From Rhizophagus clarus (Eukaryota > Glomeromycota > Glomeromycetes > Glomerales > Glomeraceae): a stretch of 64,000 nucleotides of DNA. Positions 47,086-57,168 of this stretch are shown here, piece by piece. Position 1 is the stretch's first letter; each line of letters opens with the position of its first letter. The notes below the pieces were generated by a model. That model had not been told where the DNA came from, ran no database searches, and saw only the letters and a program-made list of their open reading frames with translations. The stretch is from contig BLAL01000160.1 of the NCBI GenBank assembly GCA_015698045.1, positions 2,108,001 through 2,172,000 on the forward strand, given 5' to 3'. Made by a program: the position numbers and the translations under genes.

Positions 47086-47253
47086 TTTGCCATTATTCTT
47101 AATTTATATAGACATTCAATAAATAAATTCTTTGATTTGTAATAAAGTAAATAAATAAATATATTGTAAACTGAAATGGTGGAATTTTATATAAATTAAA
47201 CGAAAAAATAAAGTTTTACAACTCTATTATTATTAAAAAAAAATAAAAAAATA

Positions 47254-48447
47254 ATGAAAATGCCTTCTTCAGTTACTATTTTGTGTCAAATTAAATCAAA
47301 AGGTCAAGAGGGTGGATTCATTAGTGGTCTTGCAAGTTACAGTATTGAACCAGAAACATCTAAAATTTTCATTATGGCTTTTACAAAAAGCAAATATCTT
47401 TATTTTTATATGATTTAAGTTACAGATTATGCATTATTATGTGGCAAGTGTATTTTTAACCGTGGAATCATGTATGTAAGTATTACCTAGAATTTAATAC
47501 TGCTTTTATTTATTTAATAATTAATAAAAAAAAGCCTAAATGAAAAACAATTCATTTATTTCATTATTACAGATTTTGGTTTCTGCAGCTTTTTAGCTAC
47601 AACATTCTGAAAATAAAGATAATTTACTACCAATTAGTCCCTATGCCTCGTTTGTTGGAAAAATATATGAGACTGTTGAACAAAGTGATAATGATTGCAA
47701 GTTTGGTATTATTTTATCAGAGTACAACAATTTTAGCTTTGGAAATAAAGCAAAAACTGATTTTAAAATACAAGTGGTTTATGAGGCAGGATCTGATTCT
47801 CGTTTCAAAAAGCTTGCACCTAAGTTAAGTATTGGGAGGCTGGTATATATCTCAGGATTTTTTGACCTTAATGAAAATGAATTCCCGTTTATTGAAGCAA
47901 AGGAGATTGATTTGTTAGATGATTATTCTAATAATTCAACACAAAATCGAGCAAATATTACTCCCCAGCCTTCTTTCTCACGGGCTAATAAATTTAAAAA
48001 TAATATTAAATATGCAACTCAACGATCTGTTGAAGATACCAGAACCTCAAGTAATATCAAGATTACTGATGATGATGAACAAACAAAAAATGTCAATACT
48101 GAAAATGAAGATGAAGTAGTGATTATATCTACTTCTACCTCTGGAGTAAATAACAAAGCCACTAAAAAAATGAAAAAAGGTAACAAAATTATCGATGATG
48201 ATGAACAAACAAAGAACATCAATACTGAGAATGAAGATGAAGTAGTAATTACATCTCCATCCACCTCTGGAGCAAATGATAAAGCAACTAAAAAAAAACA
48301 AAAAAAAGCAATAAGAGAAAAGAATTGGCAGATCTATCCATACAACGTCTAAGAAAATCTGCAAGAAAAGCTAATATCAAAACTAGATCACAACTTAAAA
48401 AAGAACAAGATGATATTGTTTTGACAGAACATGAAAATGATATATAA
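47254..48447 (+). pseudogene. Decayed gene of unknown family, Helitron-adjacent
   Basis: It starts at ATG 47254 (MKMPSSVTILCQIKSKGQ). After a frame break near 47400 an intron-like GTAAGT...TTACAG (about 47478-47572) leads to a frame with one TAG (47594-47596, a possible CAG change), then a well-kept stretch: SPYASFVGKIYETVEQ, FKIQVVYEAG, LSIGRLVYISGFFDL. A 39-residue acidic segment (DDEQTKNxNTENEDEVVI) is duplicated in tandem. In the A-run near 48295-48310 a frame change is needed to reach the natural end, KTRSQLKKEQDDIVLTEHE, at 48447. The short-strand pattern hints at an OB-fold (ssDNA-binding) protein, which would fit a Helitron accessory gene; this is weak inference. Confidence 0.5.
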
Positions 48448-48950
48448 TAATTTAGATATTTATATAGTATATGCTAGTGTTTTATGTAGATATATGATGA
48501 ATCCTTTTTTATCATTATTTAATTATTCAGTGAAATATAAAGAATAAGTAGTTTCTAATATATTTTATATACATATTTATTGTAAATGTATAAATTACTA
48601 GCTGAATTTTAATGGTTAATCTTATAATCTCAAAAAATAAAATACTGTTATTTTAGCATTGATTGTTCATATAAAATAAACTTGCTATAGTAGCAATTCC
48701 ATAATTTTCTAATAACCAAGTGTAAAATATTTCCAAAAATATGATTGTTATCATTTAGAAATTAGACCAAATCTGGTATCTGGCCTGATCTGAATTTGAA
48801 CTTATGATTCAGTCAAAACCGACCTAGCCCAACTCAGCCCAACTACTCTGGTAATAAAATAGTGCAAAAAAAAATTATAAATACGAAAAATAAATAAGCA
48901 GTGTAAACATTTTTCAAAAAAACATCTTTAATATTATTAAATATTCAAAA
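48448..48950. other. AT-rich spacer before the Helitron frame
   Basis: No ORF or RNA gene was recognised. I could not place the Helitron 5' end (expected TC) with confidence. Confidence 0.4.
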
Positions 48951-50984
48951 TGGCATTTGAATTCGTAAATTATGTGCTTGATGATTTGAAAATGAAGCAT
49001 CAATTTGGACAGTGCAGAACTCTGTCAAAATCAAAATCTAAATCATTCAAGAGCACCTTCAAATATGAATAATCAACAAAATTCTCAAATAAATTCTAAT
49101 TTTTTGTATTGGAGGCCAAGTAGGCAATTACAATCACTTCAAAAAAGATTTAATGACAAAATCTTAATTCAGTTTCCATCTATACCATGTTTCATTCTGT
49201 TCAATTCTAATGTTTCCAGAAAATGCTAATTGGATACAAAAAGAAAATAGAGTCTATCCATTAACATTAGTATTTCTCAATGAACAACCAGTTAAGCATA
49301 TTAATGATTCATCTAAGATTGCAGTCTGTTCTACTTGTAAAGAGTTAAGATTACGCAGATCTCCACCAAATATTGTTGATACACCAGATGAAATTGAAAA
49401 AGTTCTAATATATTATTGACGTTGGCTTTCTCCAATATATTTAAGCTATTTTTTAGGCCGAATTCCAAACTCTAATACATATACTAATTATCGAACACTT
49501 CTAGGAAAATTTAATTTTTCTAAAAATATACATGCTTTGGATTTATATTCTGGTACAATAGGTGCGATTCTAGAAAATAATACAAATCAATATTGGTATC
49601 ATGAAACATTAAATGATGCTGCATGTTGGCTTAAAAATAACAATCTATTTTTTAAGCCATATGATCATATTACTTTACATACAAATCATAACAGCTCATG
49701 TATTGTTTTTCCAACAGCAAGGATTTCTGATACAAATAACTTAAACCTTTCATCTTCTTCAAGTCATCCTATAACCCATCCAGAAATTATAATGCCTCTA
49801 TATGATTTTAAGAAATTCATGATGAAGACTTTAATTATAATCGACTTATGGCTGGATTTATGTGCAATCCAAATGAGAAACAATTACCTATCTCTTATAA
49901 TGATGAAAATTTAAAAGGTCTCTTATTTCCTGATTTATTTCCAACTGGAAAAGGATTTTATAAATATAAAATAGGCAAAAATATTCTGATGGTTATCAAA
50001 AGTATATTAAGCGTTGTTTATTGTCACCAAATCCAAAATTTTGCTTGCATCCATATTGGCCTCATTGGTCATATATGAATTTAGAAAAAATTCGTAATCA
50101 TCAAAACCATTCAAGAATATTACGACAAAGAAATATAAATCAGGAAAGGCATATAACAACTGCAGATTTAATTAAAACTAGCACATATAACAATAAACCA
50201 ATAATCAATGAAAAAATTATAACAACATTACCTTCCTTTATAAGAACAGGAAATACTTATTTTAAAGAAAAAGAATATCTGTCAAAACTATGGTTGATGC
50301 ATTTCAACTGCCACAAATATTTTATACTACTACTATGAATGAAAATGACTTTAACAGATAATGGAGATACAAATCCTACTAATAGACCATTGCACACATA
50401 TCTTCATTATCATCATCGCCTAGAATCAATAAGAAACAAGTTATGAAAAAATCCTAAACTTTCTGAATGAGACAAATTTATTCATTACTGGGAAAGAGAT
50501 GAATTTCAAAATCATGGTGCAATTCATACTCATGGTGTAGCATGGGTAGAAAAGTCAATTGATGAATTAATTGAAGTAAATGTAATTAGAGCTGATGTAC
50601 CAGATCCAATACATGAGCCAGAATTATATGAATTAGTAACAAAATTTCAAATTCATCACTGCAGACCTGAAATTTGTAATGGACCTTGTGCACCAGGAGA
50701 AAGATGTTCAAATGGTTTTCCACAACCATTATCAGCAACTACCCATTTAACTCCTAATTCTTATTATTATACTTATAGAAGAACTAAACCTGAGGATCAA
50801 TGGATAGTTCCCTATCATGGGCCAACATTATTATTGTGGCAAGCACATTATTGTTTTATGTATATAATATCAATATTCTTTGCATATTACATCACAAAAT
50901 ATATTACAAAACCTGAGCCTATAGGAGCATTCGACTTAGAAGAACATGATGTATATTGAAAACATATAATAGCTTGAAGGATAG
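48951..50984 (+). pseudogene. Helitron Rep/helicase gene, N-terminal part (HUH endonuclease), decayed
   Basis: Successive fragments in changing frames encode the Helitron N-terminal region. They include LTLVFLNEQPVKH with a CSTCKEL motif, [19 protein letters not shown], the HUH motif in HGAIHTHGVAW (His codons at 50524 and 50530), a Cys-rich ICNGPCAPGERCSNGFPQ stretch, and the two-tyrosine motif YYITKYITKPE (Tyr codons at 50887 and 50899). In-frame TGA codons lie at 49417, 50444, 50468, 50957 and 50975, with frame changes near 49200, 49830, 49980 and 50330. The gene is not functional. It is cut at 50984 by the LTR retrotransposon and resumes in frame after 62905. Rep nicks and rejoins DNA during rolling-circle transposition. 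Confidence 0.85.
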
Positions 50985-51555
50985 TGTTACGATCGAACAG
51001 TCACGTGATCGCTGATCATGTTGCGAATGTTGCGAATGTCACGAATGTTGCGAATGTCACAAATGTTATAAATGTTACGAATATTGCAAATGTTTGATAT
51101 GTTAAACATATGCAATATAACAAATATGTGAAATATATGAAACAAGTAGCATTTATGTGATATGTTAGATATGTCAAGTAAATTTAGTGTAGTTGTTTTT
51201 TTGTATAAATATAGGCGTTTTTAATCAATGTAAAAACAGATAATTTCGTTTTAAATAGATCAAAGCATTTATTTAATAAGTTATCTCGTTGTTTAAAGTG
51301 TTAGTTTATTTGTAAATTAATGCTTGCGTCTTAGTGTAATTGCTAGTGTGTGCATTACCTATTCGCAACCGATTAATTTACGTTTTTTTTGCTTAAGTTG
51401 ATCGTGTAACCTTCGCAAATTGATCAACGGTGAAACGTTTATTAGTAATTTATTATATTTTATTTCACTTTCGCATTTACATTTAATTAATAAAAACCTT
51501 CTGCTACATATATACAACGCTTATTTTCATAAGCATAAAAGAACTGGCATTTACA
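50985..51555 (+). repeat. 5' LTR
   Basis: 571 bp, TGTTACGATCGAACAG to GGCATTTACA. It contains a 9-bp tandem repeat at 51021-51092 (units like TTGCGAATG and TCACGAATG), TATAAATATAGGCG at about 51205 as a possible TATA region, and AATTAATAAAAACC near the end as a poly(A) signal candidate. Confidence 0.95.
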
Positions 51556-51558
51556 AAT

Positions 51559-51565
51559 TGGTGCC
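51559..51565 (+). promoter_or_regulatory. Primer-binding site
   Basis: TGGTGCC begins 3 bp after the 5' LTR and is complementary to a tRNA 3' end GGCACCA. The match may extend into TTCTGCCAGAATCC. The tRNA identity was not determined. Confidence 0.65.
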
Positions 51566-53644
51566 TTCTGCCAGAATCCTAATTCCCGATCTTTAATCCC
51601 TTTTATGTTTCAAAATCATTTCAATCGTAATACCCTACACGACGCTATACATAGACAATTAGGACTAACTAACATAGCCACTTATCATCGTGATTTTTCG
51701 TGTAATACCCATCGGAAGTCCCTTTGACCCCTACCTTTCAACACTTCTTGGATTGGATTTCTTCCAATTACCCTGTTATAGAATATACCCGATTTACTCA
51801 GCAACATTTTGAGGAAGTTGCATATTCAGTTAATACTGCAGATATCGACAACATTATACACGACCTGATATTCAGTATCAGATACGCTGATATTGAACTA
51901 ATAGATTACACCCAATTGCGTCAAGACTTCATTAACGCTTATAATATAACTAACGGATTCCAACAGGATCCTAATGAAGTCCTATATCAAATCAGTGAAA
52001 CCACCACTTCACCTGAACCTGAAAACTTAAGTGATACCCAATCAGATACTTCTGAGGAGGATATACACCAATTTCACATCCCCTTACCTCCTGTTTACAA
52101 CACACCGAATAATCCTGTCCCAGCACTCCCAATAGTGAACAATATGGCACAACCTAATCAACAAGACTTTCAACAATTAAGGGCAGCTATCGCTGCATTG
52201 ACCCAGGCATTACCGAATACCAACAACGCCCTGGCCGGAAATACCCAGGCAATCAACAACCCACCACGTCGGGAAGGAAGAGTGGCCGAATTACCATACT
52301 TCTATGGAGGTAATCAAGATCCAGTCGCGTGGTTAGAAGACTTTACTAGAGCATGTAATGCTAATGGCATTGCAAATGGCCGAAAGTTGGAGGTTGTACC
52401 GGCTTACTTGAGAGGTGCCGCCTCTACTTGGTGGAATGCCAATCAAGCATTGCCAAATAACAACCAGAATAGAATCACTGCATGGACCGGTAATAATAAC
52501 AACACCGACTTTATTCAGAATTTCCCTGCGGCTTTTAGGACTCAAACGCTGGTTGAAATTTGGACAACCGAATTGGAGCAAAGGCGTCAGCAACCCGGTG
52601 AAGATGTAAATACATATGCAGCCGCCTTACAGGAATTGTATCGAAGGGTAGAGACGAATGCCTTTGCTTACCCTGAAGCAATTAAGGCTCAGAAATTTGT
52701 GAATGGTCTATTATCCGACCTATATGTCACTGTTAAGCCTCATAATGACCAGACATGGAATGGCGCTGTGGATCGAGTGAAAGCATATGAGTTAAAGCTC
52801 CGAACGGGTCGGTTCGGCTCGGTTTTAGCAAGGAACCGAGTCCGAACCGGAATTCGGTTCCGGTTCCGGTTCGGATCAAAATCAAAAAACCGAACCGGAA
52901 CCGGAACCGAACTTATAATCCGAACCGAACCGAATTCGGTTCGGTTCTAGATGATCTATAATCAATATCAGATTATCGATTTTTTTTTTTTTTTTTTTTT
53001 TTTTTAGAAAATTTTTTACACCTCCCGTGTAATTTTAAATGAAAATGTTTACTTTAAAACGACTAAAAAAACGCGTTTTTTTAAACATTTTATTAAAAAA
53101 ACCATTTTTTCTTTGATGATTTATCATTGATTAAATAAAAACCGTTTTTTAACGATTTATTATTAAACCGATGAAAAACCGCCTTTTTTTGACAGTTTTT
53201 ATTATTAAAAGATTAAAAAACTATTTTTTTTAACGATTTATTATTAAACAATTAAATAAAAACGTTTTAAGAAATTTTTTAACGGTTTAATTATTTATTA
53301 AACGTTTTTTTTTTGACGTTTTACCATTTCTTTTTTTAACTGTTTTTTATTATTAAACATCATTAAAACTTTTTTTAAAAACCGTTTTTTAACAATTTAT
53401 TATTAAACCGATTTTTAAAAAACCTTTTTTTTAACGGTACAACGTGTTTATTGTTAAAACGATTTTAAAAAAACGAGCGATAAATAAAGAAGTTTCTTTT
53501 TTAACAGTTTATTAAAACGATTTTAAAAAATGTTTTTTTTAACGGTTTTTTATTTATTAAACGATTAATCAACGTTTTACTATTTTACTTTTTATCGGAT
53601 AATCGTATTTAATATTTTTCTTTAAACCCTTCGCTAGTCAAAGG

Positions 53645-56040
53645 TATGTTTTTTCTTTTTTATTTTCGTTTCTTACATACAACTTGTTCTTTGCTAACTT
53701 TATTTCATTCTTTTTAGGTTTTTCAGGTTCTTTGGCTCTTCTGGTTTTGCAATTAAGGTATGTTTTATTTTATTCTTTTTTTATTTTTATTTTCGCTTAT
53801 TACATTTCATTCTTTACTAATTTCCTCCCTTTCTTTTTTTTTTCTTTTTTTTCCCCTTCGCTTTTTCATTTTCTTTTCGCCCCTCTTCGTTTCTTCCATT
53901 TTCTTTTCGTCCCCATTCGTTTCTTCCACTTTCTTTTCGTCCCCCATTCGTTTCTTCCACTTTCTTTTCTCCCCCATTCGTTTCTTCTACTTTCTTTTCG
54001 TCCCCTCTTCGTTCTTTCATTTTCTTTTCGTCCCCTCTTCGTTTCTTCCTTTCTTTTTGTTCCCTTTTTATTTTTCCCTTTCATTTTGTTTTCCATCGTT
54101 TTCTTTTTCTTTTTCATTTCTCCATTCTTTTCCCCTTCCTTTTTTTTCATTTCCCCATCGTTTTCCCCTTCCTTTTCGTCCCTCTTTTGATTTTTTTTTC
54201 CTTATTCCTTCTTCATCTTTTCCCTTCCTTTTCGTGTTTTTTTCCCTTCTTTTGTCTTCTCATTGGTTTCACTTCTTTTTCATCTCCCTATCGTTTTTCC
54301 TCTTCCTTTTTGTCACTCTTTTAATTTTTTCGTTTTTTGTTCTTTCATTTTTTTCTTCCTTTTTTATCTTCGTTTCTTACATACAACTTATTCTTTGCTA
54401 ACTTTATTTCATTCTTTTTAGGTTTCCAGGTTCTTTGGTTCTTCCGGTTTTGCAATTAAGATATGTTTTATTTTATTTTTTTTTTATTTTTATTTTCGCT
54501 TATTACATTTCATTCTTTACTAATTTCCCCTTTCTTTTTTTTTTCTTCTTTTTGCCCCTTCTTCGTTTTTTCATTTTCTTTTCGCCCCTCTTCGTTTCTT
54601 CCATTTTCTTTTCGTCCCCTCTTCGTTCTTTCATTTTCTTTTCATCCCCTCTTCGTTTCTTCCTTTCTTTTTGTTCCCTTCTTATTTTTCTCTTTCATTT
54701 TGTTTTCCATCATTTTATTTTCTTTTTCATTTCTCCATTCTTTTTCCCTTCCTTTTTTTTCATTTCCCCATTCTTTCCCCTTCCTTTTTTTCATTTCCCC
54801 ATCGTTTTCCCCTTCCTTTCCGTCCCTCTTTTGATTTTTTTTATCCTCATTCCTTCTTCATCTTCCTCCTTCCTTTTCGTGTTTTTTTCCCTTCTTTTGT
54901 CTTCTCATTGGTTTCACTTCTTTGTTCTTTCATTTTTTTCTTCCTTTTTTATTTTCGTTTCTTATATACAACTTGTTCTTTGCTAACTTTATTTCATTCT
55001 TTTTAGGTTTTTTCACTTCTTTGGCTCTTCCGGGTTTGCAATTAAGGTATGTTTTATTTTATTTTTTTTTTTATTTTTATTTTCGCTTATTACATTTCAT
55101 TCTTTACTAATTTCCTCCCTTTCTTTTTTTTTTCTTTTTTTTGCCCCTTCTTCATTTTTTCATTTTCTTTTCGTCCCTCTTCTTTTCTTCCATTTTCTTT
55201 TCGTCCCACATTCGCTTCTTCCATTTTCTTTTCGTCCCACATTCGTTTCTTCCATTTTCTTTTCGTCCCTTATTCGTTTCTTCCACTTTCTTTTCGTCCC
55301 CTCTTCGTTTCTTCCACTTTCTTTTCGTCCCCTCTTCGTTCTTTCACTTTCTTTTCGTCCTCTCTTCGTTTCTTCCTTTCTTTTTGTTTCCTTCTTATTT
55401 TTCCCTTTCATTTTGTTTTCCATCGTTTCTTTTTCTTTTTTATTTCTCCATTCTTTCCACCTTCCTTTTTTTTCATTTCCCCATTCTTTCCCCTTCCTTT
55501 TCTTTCATTTCCCCATCGTTTTCCCCCTCCTTTTCGTCCCTCTTTTAATTTTTTTTCCTCGTTCCTTCTTCATTTTCCCCTTCCTTTTCGTGTTTTTCCA
55601 TTCTTTTGTCTTCTCATTGGTTTCACTTCTTTTTCATCTTCCTATCGTTTTTCCTATTCCTTTTTGTCACTCTTTTAATTTTTTTCGTTTTTTGTTCTCC
55701 TTTCATTTTTTTCTTCCTTTTTGATCCACCTTCATTTTTTTCGTTCCTTTTTCGTTTCATCTTCATTCTTTATCTTCCTTTTCGTTTCCACTTCACCTTT
55801 TTCGTTCTTCTTTGCTTCTCCCTCACCCTTTTGTTCCTTTTTGCTCCCCTCATTCATCATTCCTTTTTGCCTTCTTCATTCTTTTCGTTTCTTTCACCTC
55901 CCCTTTGTTCTTCTTACTCCTTTTTGTTCCCTTGTTTTTTTGCCTTTTTCATTCCTTCTTATTCTTTTTCAATCACCTCTTTGTTCCTTACTTTTTTTTT
56001 TTATTGTAACTCTCCTTTTTTTTTATTATTATTAGGTTAT
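53645..56040. repeat. Pyrimidine-rich array with three larger units
   Basis: The + strand is almost purely T and C. Short units such as TCTTTTCGTCCCCTCTTCG and TTTCTTCCATTT repeat dozens of times. Three larger units each carry TTACATACAACTTGTTC (or a close variant), GCAATTAAG, TTACATTTCATTCTTTACT and, later, CATTGGTTTCACTTC, with anchors near 53749, 54451 and 55037. All long ORFs here on either strand are low-complexity translations of the array and are not genes. Confidence 0.9.
53718..55046 (+). other. Three exon-like 39-40-nt cassettes
   Basis: 53718-53757, 54422-54460 and 55007-55046 are similar segments (each contains TTCTTTGG and GCAATTAAG), each preceded by a polypyrimidine tract plus TTTTTAG. 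Two are followed by GTATGTTTTATT; the middle one has ATATGTTTT. They look like micro-exons repeated with the array. No protein frame was recognised. Confidence 0.45.
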
Positions 56041-57168
56041 TTTTCTTTTATATCATTCCTATTAAAAAATAAATGTTTGACAACATTTTAATCAATAAAA
56101 TACGTAAAACTTTAAATTAATAAATTGGTTTTTAACTCAACTTTTAGCTCAATACAATTTATTATAAAAATTACTGGTTTGTGAAAAAATTGAAGTTAAA
56201 AAATAATATGTAGATCAAATTCCGCATAAAAAAATTTTATTGAATCACGTGATTGGAATCGCTAAACTAACGCCCAAAAATTACGGCTAACTTTTTTTTT
56301 TATTGAAATGAATTAAAAAAAAAAGTATTTATATTTCATTATCAAAATGATAAAAGAAGTTTCCTAACGTTCCTTTTATTAAAACGAATTAAAAGAAACG
56401 GCCCTTAACGTTTTTTTATTAAAAGAATTAAAAAATAAGTTATTCAAGTTTATTACCATTTTTTTACTAACAAAACGTTTTTAAAATATTTTATTATCAT
56501 CAAAACGATTTAAAAGAAAAAAAGTAATTATTTATCAAGTGTTATTAATTTTTTATTAAAAAGAACTAAAAAGAAATTTAAGAATATTTTTATTAAAACA
56601 AACTAAAAAAAATTTTTAAATGTTTTTTTTTCATCGGTTCCACCGGTTCCCGGTTCGGGTCCCGGTTCGGATTATTAAAAAAAACCGAACCGAACCGGAA
56701 CCGAACCGAAAATTTCGGATTAAAATTATTTAGAACCGAACCGGATTTTCGGTCCGGATCCGGTTCGGTTCCCGGTTCAAACCGGAACCGTTTGGAGCTT
56801 TAATATGAGTTAACACACCAAGATCAAGGTGCCGTTAGCGCCTACTTCAATAAGTTTACGCCCATGACCACCAATAACCATACAGCCAACTTACTTAAAG
56901 CCCAGGATCTGACTAAGCAAGTACAAACGTTAAGTTACGGAAACCGAGGAAATCGAAATAATAACGGTCCCCGATTTACTAATCAACAGACACTGGGACA
57001 AACGTCGCAATCATCAAACAGACCAAATCAATACGTCTGTTATGCCTGTGGAGAACCCGGACATGTAGTAAGGACTTGTCTGAATAAAAATAACAATTCC
57101 AGCCGTCCGAATAATAGCCAGAATGCTAATAACAATAGTGCTGCCCCGCAACCAACCAGCTCGAATGA

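Larger units (their letters stand above)
52793..56802. mobile_element. 4010-bp non-autonomous hAT-like element with CGGTTCGG arrays
   Basis: The 8-bp TSD ATATGAGT lies at 52785-52792 and 56803-56810. The terminal inverted repeats are TAAAGCTCCGAACGG (left) and CCGTTTGGAGCTTTA (right), 14 of 15 complementary. Both ends carry dense CCGAACCGGAACCG and CGGTTCGG-type motifs in both orientations (52800-52950, 56636-56790). The inner arms (about 53040-53620 and 56280-56630) have degenerate TTTTTTAACGATTTATTATT-like repeats, and the middle is a pyrimidine-rich array. No transposase is encoded. The 8-bp TSD suggests the hAT superfamily. Confidence 0.85.

Noticed and set aside
53684..56091. Many long overlapping ORFs (Phe/Ser/Leu-rich on +, Lys/Glu/Arg-rich on -)
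   Set aside because: They translate a T/C tandem array in all frames; no domain, start or codon pattern supports them.
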